DNA of 64,000 bases from Amycolatopsis nigrescens CSC17Ta-90 (GTDB lineage Bacteria > Actinomycetota > Actinomycetes > Mycobacteriales > Pseudonocardiaceae): the NCBI RefSeq assembly GCF_000384315.1, contig NZ_ARVW01000001.1, forward strand, positions 7,857,001 to 7,921,000, read 5' to 3'. The translations under genes and the position numbers were made by a program. The number at the start of each line of letters is the position of its first letter. Within the stretch, counting starts at the first letter, position 1. Shown piece by piece: positions 6,801 through 16,733 of this stretch. The notes beneath the pieces are model-generated. The model was not told the DNA's origin, did not search any database, and saw only the letters and a program-made list of their open reading frames with translations.

Positions 6801-8315
6801 TCAAATGTTGCCGCGCTCTTGCTCGTCGCCGCCGATGGTGCTGATGTGCCGCAGCGCCACGGCGGACAGGCAGGAGAGGAGCAGGATTCCGATCGCAGCG
6901 ACCAAGGTGGCCACGTTCAGCCCGGACGTGGCCGCCTCTTTCGCTTGCCTGAGCAGGTCTTCGGACAGCTGGGGCGCCACCGAGGTCGCGCCCGCGAGGC
7001 TGTCACCGGCCGCCCCGGCGGGAAGGTCCTCGCCGATCCGGCCGCGGTAGACGGCGGTGGCCAGGCTGCCGAGTACCGCGACTCCCAGCGCGAGACCCAG
7101 CTCCTGCACGGTTTCCGACATCGCCGATGCCGATCCGGCCTTGTCCGGTGGGGCCGCGCCGACCACCAGGTCCGTGCCCAGCGCCGCGATCGCTCCCAAG
7201 CCGAGGTAGACCAGCCCGAAGCCGGTCACGATCAGGGCGATGCCGCCGGTGGTGTCCACCTGGGTGAGGAGCAGGTACCCCACTGTGGACAGTGCCAGGG
7301 TTCCGGCCACGACGAGGCCGGGGCGAACGCGGCGCGCGAGCAGCGGTGCCCCGATCGCGGCCACGAACATCATCAGGGCGGGCGGCCCCATCCACACCCC
7401 GGCCTCCATCGGTGACAGCCCCTCCACCAGCTGCAGCTGCTGGGTGACCAGCAGCATGACGCCACCGACACCGACCAGCCCGACGAGCAGGATGGCCAGC
7501 GCGGCGCTGAAGGTGCGGCTGGCGAACAACCTCATGTCCAGCAGGGGATTGGCCAGTCCGCGCTGGCGCCGGACGAACAGCACCGCGAAGACCGTGCCGA
7601 TCACCAGTGCCGCCGCTGTGCCGAGGTCGAATCCCTCCTTCGCGAACCGCTTCACCGCGTAGATCACCGGCAGCATGGCGATCAGCGAGAGTGCGACGCT
7701 GAGCAGGTCGAACCGGCCACCGCGTGGAGCGCGGTATTCGGGTATCAGCACCGGCGCGGCCACCAGCAGCAGCACGACGATCGGGACCGCGATCAGAAAA
7801 GCCGAGCCCCACCAGAAACGCGCGAGCAGTGCGCCGCCCACCAGCGGCCCGGCGGCCATACCGAGCGCGAAACTCGTCGCCCAGACCCCGATCGCCAGCG
7901 CTCGCTGACGGGCGTCGGCGAACAGGTTGCTGATCAGGGCCAAGGTGGACGGCATCAGCGTGGCCCCGGCGATGCCGAGGCCCGCGCGCGCGGCGATCAG
8001 CAGTTCGGCGCTGCTGGCGTAGGCGGCCAGCACCGAGACCGCACCGAACGCGGCGGCGCCGATCATCAGCAGCTTGCGGCGGCCGATCCGGTCGCCGAGG
8101 GTGCCCATGGTGATCAGGAACCCGGCGATCAGGAAGCCGTAGGCGTCCATGATCCACAGCGCTTCGGTGCCGCTGGGCCGCAGATCTTCGGCCAGTGACG
8201 GCAGCGCCAGGTACAGCACGGTGACGTCCAGGCCGAGCAGCACGGTGGGCAGCGCCAGCACGGCCAGCCCGGCCCATTCCTTCGGGCCTGCTCGGCGTGC
8301 GGTCGATGTGCTCAT
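6801..8315 (-). CDS. MFS transporter, DHA2 (14-TM) drug exporter
   Basis: A protein of 504 residues with about 14 hydrophobic segments and major-facilitator signatures: a motif-D1-like LDVTVLYLALPSL in TM1, motif A GTLGDRIGRRKLL between TM2 and TM3, and the antiporter motif C (GMAAGPLVGGALL) in TM5. This is the layout of QacA/EmrB-type proton-coupled drug exporters in the plasma membrane. The ATG at 8315 has AGGAG at optimal distance; an in-frame ATG at 8330 is less well placed. It is divergent from an AfsR-like regulator 92 bp away, which may control it. Confidence 0.88.
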   Translation of the reverse strand: MSTSTARRAGPKEWAGLAVLALPTVLLGLDVTVLYLALPSLAEDLRPSGTEALWIMDAYGFLIAGFLITMGTLGDRIGRRKLLMIGAAAFGAVSVLAAYASSAELLIAARAGLGIAGATLMPSTLALISNLFADARQRALAIGVWATSFALGMAAGPLVGGALLARFWWGSAFLIAVPIVVLLLVAAPVLIPEYRAPRGGRFDLLSVALSLIAMLPVIYAVKRFAKEGFDLGTAAALVIGTVFAVLFVRRQRGLANPLLDMRLFASRTFSAALAILLVGLVGVGGVMLLVTQQLQLVEGLSPMEAGVWMGPPALMMFVAAIGAPLLARRVRPGLVVAGTLALSTVGYLLLTQVDTTGGIALIVTGFGLVYLGLGAIAALGTDLVVGAAPPDKAGSASAMSETVQELGLALGVAVLGSLATAVYRGRIGEDLPAGAAGDSLAGATSVAPQLSEDLLRQAKEAATSGLNVATLVAAIGILLLSCLSAVALRHISTIGGDEQERGNI

Positions 8316-8407
8316 GGGGCTCCTTCGCATCCGGTGAACAGGCGGAAGTCACCATGCCGAGTGGTTCGCACGGTTTCCTGATGATCAGCCGGCGATAAGC
8401 TGGGCCG

Positions 8408-11311
8408 GTGCGTTACGGGGTGCTCGGCCCACTGGTCGTCTGGGACAGCGGCGGGCGACAGGTCAAGGTCCCCGAAGCGAAGGTGCGCGCCCTGCTGGCG
8501 AACCTGCTGATCCACGGCGGCAGGCCGGTGCCGGCCGACCGGCTGATCGAGGACCTCTGGGCAGGTCGCCCGCCGGGCGGTTCGGCGAATGCGTTGCAGA
8601 CCAAGGTTTCCCAGTTGCGACGCGTGCTGGGTCGGGAGCGGGTGGTCCGCGAACCGGCCGGTTACCGGCTGCTGCTGGACGACGACGCGATCGATGCGGC
8701 GCGGTTTCAGGAACTGGCCGAGCGTGCTCGTGCGAGCGAGGAGCCGACGGCGAAGGGAGGTCTGTTCGCCGAAGCGATGGCGCTGTGGCGAGGACCTGCT
8801 TACGCCGACGTCGCCGAGGCGATGTTCGCCCGCGGCGAAGTTGCCCGCTTGGAAGAACTACGGCTCACGGTTGTCGAGGAGCAGGCCGAGGTGCGCCTGG
8901 AACTGGGGGAGTACTCCGCGCTGGCCACGGAGTTGGGCGAGCTGGTCGCGCGGCAGCCGCTCCGGGAACGGCTGCGCATGGTCCAGATGCGCGCGCTGTA
9001 CCGGGCCGGGCGGCAGGGCGAGGCGCTGCACTGCTTCCAGGATCTGCGGCGTCGGCTGTCGGTGGAGCTGGGGGTGAGCCCGGGGCCGGAGGTGACCGCG
9101 CTGCACGAAGCGATGCTGCGCCAGGAACCCGGCCTGGCGGCTCCCGCCGGCACGCGACGGCCGTCTTGCCGCACCAACCTGCCCACTCCGCTGGCCGCGC
9201 TGATCGGCAGGCAGGACGCGGTCGATCAGCTGCGAGCGACGGTGAGTTCCGCGCCGGACACCCGGCTGGTGACGCTGACCGGTCTCGGCGGAGTCGGCAA
9301 GACGCGGCTCGCGACGGCCGCGGCCGGCGAGATGGCCGGGCGGTTCCCGGACGGGGTGTGGCTGGTGGAGCTGGCCGGCCTTGGCCGCGCGTCGACCCAG
9401 CACGCCATCGCCGAGCGGGTGATCGAGGTGATGGGGCTTTGCGACACCGCGGCGACGGAGCCGGATCTGACCGACCTGGTGGGCTGGCTCTGCCAGGCCG
9501 TGGCCGAAAAGAGCCTGCTGCTCGTGCTGGACAACTGCGAGCACGTGGTGGCGGCGGTCGCCGCGCTGGCCGACACCTTCCTGGCGAGGGTGCCCGAGGC
9601 GCGGCTGCTGGTCACCAGCCAGGAGACGCTGGACATTCCCGGTGAGGTGGTGCGGCAGGTACCGCCGCTGGCGCTGCCGGACCAAACCGGCCCCGCCGGT
9701 GGCGATCCGGCGGTGGTCGCCCGTTCCAGCGCCGTCGAGCTGTTCGTGGCACGGGCGGCCGCCGCCGTCCCCGGCTTCACCCTGGACGAGGGCAACGCAC
9801 GTGCCGTTTCCGCGATCTGCCGCCGGCTGGACGGAATCCCGCTGGCGCTCGAGCTGGTGGCCTCCCGGCTCCGGACGCTGACCCCGGCCCAGCTCGCCGA
9901 ATGCCTCGACCACCGGTTCACCCTGCCCACCGGACGTGGCGGTGGGCGGCCGGAACGGCAGCAGACCTTACGGGGGATGCTCGACTGGAGCTGGGAACTG
10001 CTGACCGCGGGTGAACGCATCGTGCTCCGACGGCTGGCCGTGCACGTGGACGGCTGCACTCTGGAGTCCGCCGAGGCCGTCTGCGCGGGCGACGATCTGC
10101 CCGCCGGGCAGGTGGCCGACCTGCTGTCGCGGCTGGTGGACCGATCGCTGGTAGTCCGTCAGGCGGGGCGTTTCCGCTTGCTGGAGTCCGTCGCCGCGTA
10201 CAGCGCCGAACGCCTTGCCGAAGCCGGTGAACTGGGCGCGGTCCGGGAGTCGTTCGTGCGGTGCTACACCGAACTGGCCGAGGAGTCGGATGAGCGACTG
10301 CGCGGCCCGGAGCAGGGCCGGTATCTGGAACGGTTGGACGCCGAGACGGTGAACCTGCGTCGAGCGCTTGAGATCGCGGTTGGCGAACACGATGAAGTCG
10401 GCGCCGAACACGTACTGCGGCTGGTGAACGCGATGGCCTGGTACTGGTTCCTGCGCGGCCGGCTGACCGAGGCCCGTCGGTCCTTCCACGCGTCACTAGA
10501 GCTCGACGACAGCGCCTTTCCGGCTTCTCGCGCGATGGCGCGGGCTTGGCTGGCCGGAATCGAGCTGCGCACCGCCGCCGACCGCTCCTACGACTACGAC
10601 GAACTGACGGCCGGTATCGACGATCCGGGGGCGCAGGCACGGGCGCAGTGGTTCCTCGGCACCGGCTTGCTCGGCGTCGGCCGCGACGCGGAGGGGCAAC
10701 GCCTGGTGGAGGAAAGCCTGGCCGTCGCCCGCGCCAACCTGGACCGCTGGGGCGAAGCCGCGGCATTGGTCGAGCGCGTCGGCTATCTCCGGTCGCGGGC
10801 CGACGCGGAACTGGGCGCCGCCCTGTTCCAGGAGCTCGGGGACCGCTGGGGTCGGCTTCGGGCGACCGGCTCGCTGGCGCTGGTGGCCGAGCTCGACGGA
10901 GATCACGCGCGTGCGGAGCGGCTGCGCCGCGAAGGGCTGCTGGTGGCCGAAGAACTCGGGCTGTGGACCGAGGTGGTCGAGACGTTGACCTGGCTCGGCC
11001 AGGCCGCTTTGGGCGAGAACCCCGCGCGGTCCGAGGAACTGTACGAGCGCGCGCGGCTCATCTCGGCCGAACGGTCCTACCCTTGTGGCGAGATCCGCGC
11101 CGAAACCGGGTTGGCGCTGGCCGCTCGCCAGCTAGGGGATCGCGAAACCGCGAGGCACCACCTGAATCGCGCCATGGCCAAGAGCCGCACTTCGGGAGAT
11201 GAGGCCGGTATCGCGGATGCGCTGGCCGAACTGAACCTCGTCGATCCGGTGCGCGTGCCCGACCCGCACGGGGCCGGGCACGCGCACCGGATCAATGGCC
11301 GGAATCAGTGA
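8408..11311 (+). CDS. AfsR/SARP-type transcriptional regulator with NB-ARC and TPR-like domains
   Basis: A 967-residue regulator starting at GTG 8408. It has an OmpR-like winged helix (residues 1-90, MRYGVLGPLVV...NALQTKVSQLRRVLG), a bacterial transcriptional activation domain (about 95-240), an NB-ARC-like ATPase with Walker A GLGGVGKTRL (about 290-300) and Walker B LLLVLDNCEHV, and a C-terminal helical repeat region. Such proteins activate secondary-metabolite or exporter genes. Codon 521 is TTA (9968-9970), rare in such genomes and a target of bldA control in Streptomyces. Its stop overlaps the convergent IniB-like gene by a few bases. The divergent MFS gene is the nearest candidate target. 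Confidence 0.88.
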   Translation: MRYGVLGPLVVWDSGGRQVKVPEAKVRALLANLLIHGGRPVPADRLIEDLWAGRPPGGSANALQTKVSQLRRVLGRERVVREPAGYRLLLDDDAIDAARFQELAERARASEEPTAKGGLFAEAMALWRGPAYADVAEAMFARGEVARLEELRLTVVEEQAEVRLELGEYSALATELGELVARQPLRERLRMVQMRALYRAGRQGEALHCFQDLRRRLSVELGVSPGPEVTALHEAMLRQEPGLAAPAGTRRPSCRTNLPTPLAALIGRQDAVDQLRATVSSAPDTRLVTLTGLGGVGKTRLATAAAGEMAGRFPDGVWLVELAGLGRASTQHAIAERVIEVMGLCDTAATEPDLTDLVGWLCQAVAEKSLLLVLDNCEHVVAAVAALADTFLARVPEARLLVTSQETLDIPGEVVRQVPPLALPDQTGPAGGDPAVVARSSAVELFVARAAAAVPGFTLDEGNARAVSAICRRLDGIPLALELVASRLRTLTPAQLAECLDHRFTLPTGRGGGRPERQQTLRGMLDWSWELLTAGERIVLRRLAVHVDGCTLESAEAVCAGDDLPAGQVADLLSRLVDRSLVVRQAGRFRLLESVAAYSAERLAEAGELGAVRESFVRCYTELAEESDERLRGPEQGRYLERLDAETVNLRRALEIAVGEHDEVGAEHVLRLVNAMAWYWFLRGRLTEARRSFHASLELDDSAFPASRAMARAWLAGIELRTAADRSYDYDELTAGIDDPGAQARAQWFLGTGLLGVGRDAEGQRLVEESLAVARANLDRWGEAAALVERVGYLRSRADAELGAALFQELGDRWGRLRATGSLALVAELDGDHARAERLRREGLLVAEELGLWTEVVETLTWLGQAALGENPARSEELYERARLISAERSYPCGEIRAETGLALAARQLGDRETARHHLNRAMAKSRTSGDEAGIADALAELNLVDPVRVPDPHGAGHAHRINGRNQ

Positions 11312-12645
11312 CCGAAGTCCAGGTCACCCGGCAGGTCGGTGGCGTCGGGCAGGGCGGCGTGGTCGCCGGCCAGCTCACCGAGCGGGCTGCCGCTCACCAC
11401 GTCGCCGGCCGGGTCGGAGGTGGGCAGTTCGCCAAGGTCCGGCAGGTCGGCCACGTCCGGCAGCGGGTTGGCCACCGGCAGGTGCGGCAGCTCGGACGGC
11501 AGCGTCGGCAGCTCCGTGGGGAGGTCGTCGGTCGGTAGGGTGGGCAGGGACGGCGCCTCGGGCAGGGAGGGTGCCTCCGGCAGGTGCGGCAGCTCGGACG
11601 GCAGGGTCGACAGGGTCGGCAGGGTCGGCAGTTCCGGGGCGGGCAGGCTCGGTGCCCCCGGCACCTGTCCGGCCAGCTCGTTCGCGACGGTGCCGGCGGG
11701 CTCCGCGACCGGGGCCGCGCCCGCACCGGTCAGGTAGCCGCCCAGGGTGCCGGCGCCGGCAGCGGCACCGCCCGCGAGCAGGTCCCCGCCGTCGGAGACG
11801 TAGCCGGCCACCGTGCCGGCCGAGATGTCCTCCGGCGTGCCGTCGATCTCGAAGCCGTTGTCGCCGAGCGGAGACTGCGAGCCGCCACCGGCGGTGAAGC
11901 CTTCGAGGCCGCCCTCGGCGCTGCCCTCGAAAGAGGTCGCCGTGCCGGCGAACTCCAGTGACCCGTTGAACCCGTCGAGGGAACCTTCGCCGCCGGCGGC
12001 GAAGCTGCCGACCGGGGACTCACCGGCGACCTCTGCGGCGGCACCGCTGGTGTCAGCAACGAAAGCGCCCTCGCCGCTGGCGTAGTCGCTGGTGAAGGTG
12101 CTCGCACCGGCGGCGCCTTCGGTCGACCCGGCGCCGGCCGCGGCGAAGCTGCCGAACTCGGAGTCGGTGACGAAGCTGCTCGAAGCGCCGTCGGTACCGG
12201 CGGTCGCGCTGCTCTCGCCGGTGGCGTAGTCGCTGACGAACGCGCCGGCGGCGGTGACGCCCTCGGCCGAGCCGCTGGCGGCGCCGGCGAACGAGCCGAC
12301 CGGGGAGTCACCGGAGAACGCGCCGTCGAACGAGCCAGGCAGCTCGACGGTGACCGAAGGCGCGCCCTCGTCACCCGCGGCCGCCGCGACGGCCTGGAGC
12401 TGGGAGATCGCGCTGCCGGTGGAGTCCGCGCCCGGTAGGCCGGCCAGTCCGGCTTCGAGCGACTCGACCCCGGCCGGGGCGTAGTCGATCACCAGCGGGA
12501 TGACCTCCTGCACGTCCTGGGCGGTGACGTCGTGCAGACCCGCGTCGGCGAGGCAGGCGGCGGGGTCGGCGGAAAACGCGGACCTAGCGGACTCGTCGGT
12601 CAGCAGGTTGAGCACGAAGTCGTGCAGGGTCTGCTCTGTGTGCAT
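11305..12645 (-). CDS. IniB-like repetitive protein
   Basis: A 446-residue protein with an N-terminal IniB-type domain (about residues 1-60: MHTEQTLHDFVLNLLTDESA..., Asp/Leu-rich helices). A low-complexity Gly/Ala/Ser region follows with recurring SPVGSFA and SDYA(T/S)GE units (about 85-250), then a Leu-Pro-Thr repeat tail (LPTLPSELPHLP, about 340-410). The ATG at 12645 has AGGAG 8-9 nt upstream. IniB of mycobacteria is the first product of the cell-wall-stress operon iniBAC; its molecular role is unclear. Here no iniA or iniC dynamin gene follows: the next gene is convergent. There is no signal peptide. Confidence 0.75.
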   Translation of the reverse strand: MHTEQTLHDFVLNLLTDESARSAFSADPAACLADAGLHDVTAQDVQEVIPLVIDYAPAGVESLEAGLAGLPGADSTGSAISQLQAVAAAAGDEGAPSVTVELPGSFDGAFSGDSPVGSFAGAASGSAEGVTAAGAFVSDYATGESSATAGTDGASSSFVTDSEFGSFAAAGAGSTEGAAGASTFTSDYASGEGAFVADTSGAAAEVAGESPVGSFAAGGEGSLDGFNGSLEFAGTATSFEGSAEGGLEGFTAGGGSQSPLGDNGFEIDGTPEDISAGTVAGYVSDGGDLLAGGAAAGAGTLGGYLTGAGAAPVAEPAGTVANELAGQVPGAPSLPAPELPTLPTLSTLPSELPHLPEAPSLPEAPSLPTLPTDDLPTELPTLPSELPHLPVANPLPDVADLPDLGELPTSDPAGDVVSGSPLGELAGDHAALPDATDLPGDLDFGH

Positions 12646-12773
12646 CAACTGAAATCTCCTAGCGAAAAGGGGTGCGGGACGCTGCGACCACGCTAGGAAC
12701 CCCGGCCCCTCGGGTACATCGGGGATCACTCCCAGTTGCGATGGGACCCGGAAGGGGGTGAAGATGACCCACC

Positions 12774-12789
12774 GATTAGGGGATTAGGG
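12774..12789. promoter_or_regulatory. Tandem GATTAGGG repeats in the IniB/IniR-like divergent promoter
   Basis: Two perfect adjacent copies of GATTAGGG (12774-12781 and 12782-12789) lie in the 238-bp region between the IniB-like and IniR-like genes. MalT-family regulators bind short G-rich direct repeats, so this is a candidate binding site. No experimental support. Confidence 0.4.
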
Positions 12790-12883
12790 GCGGCCCGGGC
12801 TAACGGTTCGGGGTGGTCCCGTGGGGGCCGGCTTTTGGTAGGAAGAGCGACACCCGACGAGGAGACCCCGAAGGAACCGCCCC

Positions 12884-15343
12884 TTGAGCCAGCGCGTAGC
12901 CGCTCCACCGGAACTGATCCTGGACGAACCGACGAGGCAGCTGTGCGACGCCATCGCACGTGGTGGCCTCGCCTCGGTACGCCTCGCGGTGGTGGCACCC
13001 GGTGAATACGGCAAGACCGCACTCCTCGACCACCTCGCCGCTGCCCATGCCGGCGAGGGGCCGCCGGTGCTCCGGTTCGGCCAGCCCGGTTCGGAGCGGA
13101 TCGACGAGCCCGCCGTGGTGCTGGTGGACGACGCGCACGCGCTCGGCGACGCCGCGCTGGGCGAGCTGATCCGGCTGGCCGGCGACGACCGGTTCGGGCT
13201 GGTGGTCACCGCCCGGCCGCGGCCTCGGCCCGCCCTGCTCGGCGAGTTGCTCGGCCGGCTTCGGGGGCAGATCGTGCTGCGCCGGTTCGACCAGGCGCAG
13301 ATCGAGGAGTACCTGGCCGCGGCCGGGCGACTGCCCGTCGGGACCGCCGAGTTCGTGCGCGCGCAGACCGGCGGGGTACCTGGCCTCGTGCACCGGGTGG
13401 TGAGTGCGCTGGGGGACCGGCTGGAGCCGCCCGCTGCCGCGCTCGCCGGCCTCGGCCAGGAGCTGGACCGGGTCGAGCCGGACACCCTCCGCTTCCTGCT
13501 CGCCGCCGAGGCCGGTGCCGCGATGGACGTGGAGCTGGTGGGGGCACTGCTCGAACGACGGCCGGACGACCTGGGCGAGGTGATCGACGCGGCGCGTGCG
13601 ACCGGGCTGTTCGGGCCGGACGGCACCCTGCTGCCACTCGGTGGTGCGGCGCTCCGCTCGTTGGTACCGGCCGAGCGACGGGCCGCGTTGCGCGGCCGGC
13701 TGGCCGAGCTCCGGCTCGCGGGCGGTGGCCCGGTGCTGGACCTGGTCCGGCCGTGGCTGGACCTCGGGCTCGGCGGGGCGAGTGCCGGCCGGGCGTTCGA
13801 GGCGGCCGCGAAGGAGGCGCTGCCGACGGATCCGGCGCTGGCCGCGCGGCTGTTCGACGCGGCGGTGTCGGCTGGGATTCCGGTGACCGCGCTCGGCGCG
13901 CGCTGGGCCGAGGCCGCCGCCCTCTCCGGTGACCTCGACACCGCGCTGCGGGTGGCCGACCAGGTGATCGCCACGGCCGAGGCGCCCGACCGCGCCGGTG
14001 CCGCCAGGGTCGCGGCCACCGCGCTGGCTCATCGCGGCCAGCTGGCCCGCAGCGCGGAGCTGCACCAGTGGTCCGGAGGCGCGCGTTCGCGGGCATTCGC
14101 GGCGATCGGCCTGGTCGGCACCGGGCGGCTCGACGAGGCGGCCCTGGTGCTGGACAAATCCACTGTGGACACCGAGCGCGAACCACCGACCCTGCTTTCC
14201 GGTGCCCTCTCCGCCGCCGCGCGCGGGGTATTGGAATCGGTCACCGGCGAACCGACCAGCGCACTGTCCACTTTGGTCAGCTCGGCCGAGATGCTGGAAC
14301 CGGTCGGCCGGTGCACCCTGCTGCCGGACAGTCCCGCGGCGCTGGCCGCGCTGGTCGCCCTGCACGGCGGCGAACTCGCGGTCGCGGAGCCGCTGCTGGA
14401 ACGCGCGGTCCAGAGCCGGACCGGTACTGGGTCACTGGTCGCCAGGCACCGGCTGCTGCTGGCCTGGATCGCCATGGTCCGGGGTGAGACGGCGCTGGCC
14501 GGTGCGCGGCTGGCCGCGGCGGGGCCGGAGCTGGAGCCGAGGGAGTGGCTGTTCTCGGTGGCGCTGGAGGTGGGACTTGCCCGCCGCACCAGCGACCTGC
14601 CCGCGCTGCGCCGGATCTGGGGGCAGGCCTGCGAGGCGGTGATCCGGCACCGGGTCGATCTGTTCAGCATCCTCGCGTTCGGCGAGTTCGCGGTCGCCGC
14701 GGCCAGGCTCGGTGACCGCGACCGGCTCGCTCCGCATCTGGCGCAGGCAGGGGAACTGCTGCACGCGCTGGGCGACCCGCCGCTGTGGGCCACCCCGCTG
14801 CACTGGAGCGGCCTGCACGCGGCGATCATCGCCGAGCAGACCGCGGAGGCCGGGCGGCATGCGGCCACGCTGGCGGCCAACGCCGCCGCCGGTGGCTACT
14901 ACGCGGTGATGTCGGCCGCCGCGGGCTGCTGGCTGAAGGTGCTCGCCGGCGAGGTGGACCCTGGCGAGGTGGAGTCCGCCGCGCGCGGCCTGCACGGTGC
15001 CGGGCTGTGCTGGGACGGCGCCCGGCTGGCCGGGCAGGCGGCGATCCGCACCTCGGACCGCAAGGCGATGATGGCCCTGCTGGACTGTGCCCGGCTGCTG
15101 CAGGGATCTCCCGCGCCCGAGCGCGCGAAGGTGGACGATGCGCCCGGCGCGGTCCCGCTCAGCGAGCGCGAGCGCCAGGTCGCGCGGCTGGTGCTGGACG
15201 GCCTGACCTACAAGCAGGTCGGTGCGCGGCTGTTCATCTCGGCGAAGACCGTGGAGCACCACATGGCCAGGATGCGCCAGCGGCTCGGCGCCACCGGCCG
15301 GAGCGAACTGCTTTCCCGGCTGCGGGCCCTGCTCGGTGCGTGA
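12884..15343 (+). CDS. LuxR/MalT-family regulator, IniR-like
   Basis: An 819-residue regulator starting at TTG 12884 with AAGGAA upstream. It has an N-terminal ATPase with a P-loop variant (APGEYGKTALL, about residues 41-51) and Walker B PAVVLVDDAH, a long helical middle, and a C-terminal LuxR-type helix-turn-helix (LSERERQVARLVLDGLTYKQ..., about 755-815). Size, layout and position divergent from an IniB-like gene match IniR of mycobacteria (Rv0339c), which controls iniBAC. I infer the same relation here. The protein would act in the cytoplasm on the shared promoter region. Its stop lies 1 bp from the stop of the convergent MHS transporter. Confidence 0.78.
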   Translation: MSQRVAAPPELILDEPTRQLCDAIARGGLASVRLAVVAPGEYGKTALLDHLAAAHAGEGPPVLRFGQPGSERIDEPAVVLVDDAHALGDAALGELIRLAGDDRFGLVVTARPRPRPALLGELLGRLRGQIVLRRFDQAQIEEYLAAAGRLPVGTAEFVRAQTGGVPGLVHRVVSALGDRLEPPAAALAGLGQELDRVEPDTLRFLLAAEAGAAMDVELVGALLERRPDDLGEVIDAARATGLFGPDGTLLPLGGAALRSLVPAERRAALRGRLAELRLAGGGPVLDLVRPWLDLGLGGASAGRAFEAAAKEALPTDPALAARLFDAAVSAGIPVTALGARWAEAAALSGDLDTALRVADQVIATAEAPDRAGAARVAATALAHRGQLARSAELHQWSGGARSRAFAAIGLVGTGRLDEAALVLDKSTVDTEREPPTLLSGALSAAARGVLESVTGEPTSALSTLVSSAEMLEPVGRCTLLPDSPAALAALVALHGGELAVAEPLLERAVQSRTGTGSLVARHRLLLAWIAMVRGETALAGARLAAAGPELEPREWLFSVALEVGLARRTSDLPALRRIWGQACEAVIRHRVDLFSILAFGEFAVAAARLGDRDRLAPHLAQAGELLHALGDPPLWATPLHWSGLHAAIIAEQTAEAGRHAATLAANAAAGGYYAVMSAAAGCWLKVLAGEVDPGEVESAARGLHGAGLCWDGARLAGQAAIRTSDRKAMMALLDCARLLQGSPAPERAKVDDAPGAVPLSERERQVARLVLDGLTYKQVGARLFISAKTVEHHMARMRQRLGATGRSELLSRLRALLGA

Positions 15344-15344
15344 C

Positions 15345-16700
15345 CTACTCCTGGACTGGCTGGCCGGTCACGTCTTCCGGCCGCAGCAGGGCGGTACCGG
15401 CGGTCTCGCGAAGGGAGAGCGCGGCGGCAAGGCCGAGCACGGCGGCGGCCATCAGGTAGGGGCCGGGCACCAGGGTGCTGCCGGTGGCCGAGATCAGCAC
15501 GGTCATCAGGTAGGGCACGGTGCCGGCGAAGATCGCGGCCGTGAAGCTGTAGGCGATGGACAGGCCGCCCTGACGGGTGCGGGTGGGGAAGATCTCGGCC
15601 GACCACACCGCGTAGGTGCCCAGGATGGCGGCGAGGACGACGCCGAGCACGAGCGCGGCGATCCAGGTGCCGGCGAGCCCGGTGCGCATCAGCAGGAACG
15701 CGGGTGTCGCCAGCACCAGGAGTGCGACCCCGGCCCCGACCAGTACCGGCTTGCGGCCCACCCGGTCGGACAGCCTGCCGAAGGCGGGCACCAGCACCAG
15801 CCCGGCCAGCGAGACCACTGTGGACAGCAGTGCCGCGCTGCCGGCGGAGTGGCCGAGGTAGTCGGTCTGGTAGGTGACCAGGTAGGTCAGCACCAGGTAG
15901 AACGGCACGTGCATCATCGTCATCAGGCCCGCGGCCTGTAGCAGCTGCTTCCTGTTGTGGCGGAACAGCTCGCGAACCGGGCTGCGCGGGAGGTTGTCGG
16001 TGGCCTCCAGCGCCCGGTACTCCGGCGTGTCCTCGATCTTGTTCCGGATGACGAAGCCGATCACGCCGAGCGGCGCGGCGATCAGGAACGGGATCCGCCA
16101 TCCCCACGAGGTCAGCTGTGCCTCGCTGAGCCCGACCGACAGCAGGAGGAACACGAACGAACCGGCCAGGAAACCCAGCAGCGAGCCGACTTCCAGCCAG
16201 CTCACCCCGAAGCCGCGGCGACGGCGAGGTGCGTACTCGGCGAGGAAGCTGGCGGCGCTGCCGAACTCGCCGCCCGCCGCGAAGCCCTGGAGCAGGCGCA
16301 GCAGCACCAGCAGCAGCGGCGCCGCGATCCCGATGGTGGAGTAGCCGGGCAGCAGGCCGATCACCAGGGTGGCGCCCGACATCAGGAAGATGACGATGGA
16401 CAGCGTCCGCTTGCGGCCGATCCGGTCGCCGAGCGGGCCGAACACGAGCGCGCCGATGGGCCGGATACCGAACGAGACCGCGAACACCCCGAAAACCGCG
16501 AGCAGGCCGGCGGTGCTGTTCTCGGCGGGGAAGAACACCGTGGCGAGGGTGCTGGCCAGGTAGGCGTAGGCCGCCCAGTCGAACCAGTGCACGAAGACGC
16601 CGACCGCGCCGGCGGCCACGCTCCGGCGCAGGCTCGCCGGGTCGATGCGCGGCTCGGGTACCTCGGTGGCGGGCGGTGGCGGCGGTGAAAGGCGGGACAT
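15345..16700 (-). CDS. MFS transporter, metabolite:H+ symporter (MHS) family
   Basis: A 451-residue membrane protein with about 12 hydrophobic segments, a Pro-rich cytosolic N-terminus and MHS hallmarks: HWFDWAAYAYLA in TM1, GDRIGRKRTL between TM2 and TM3, and RLLQGFAAGGEFGS before TM4 (RxxQGxxxGGExG). The family imports organic acids, betaines and aromatic acids with protons. It is the last gene of the minus-strand operon that starts with the flavin reductase at 21810; the FAD synthetase stop is 33 bp upstream and GGGAGGA precedes the ATG. It probably imports the substrate of the operon. Confidence 0.88.
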   Translation of the reverse strand: MSRLSPPPPPATEVPEPRIDPASLRRSVAAGAVGVFVHWFDWAAYAYLASTLATVFFPAENSTAGLLAVFGVFAVSFGIRPIGALVFGPLGDRIGRKRTLSIVIFLMSGATLVIGLLPGYSTIGIAAPLLLVLLRLLQGFAAGGEFGSAASFLAEYAPRRRRGFGVSWLEVGSLLGFLAGSFVFLLLSVGLSEAQLTSWGWRIPFLIAAPLGVIGFVIRNKIEDTPEYRALEATDNLPRSPVRELFRHNRKQLLQAAGLMTMMHVPFYLVLTYLVTYQTDYLGHSAGSAALLSTVVSLAGLVLVPAFGRLSDRVGRKPVLVGAGVALLVLATPAFLLMRTGLAGTWIAALVLGVVLAAILGTYAVWSAEIFPTRTRQGGLSIAYSFTAAIFAGTVPYLMTVLISATGSTLVPGPYLMAAAVLGLAAALSLRETAGTALLRPEDVTGQPVQE

Positions 16701-16733
16701 CGTTGTCCTCCCGGGTTGGGCTGGTCGGCGGGG

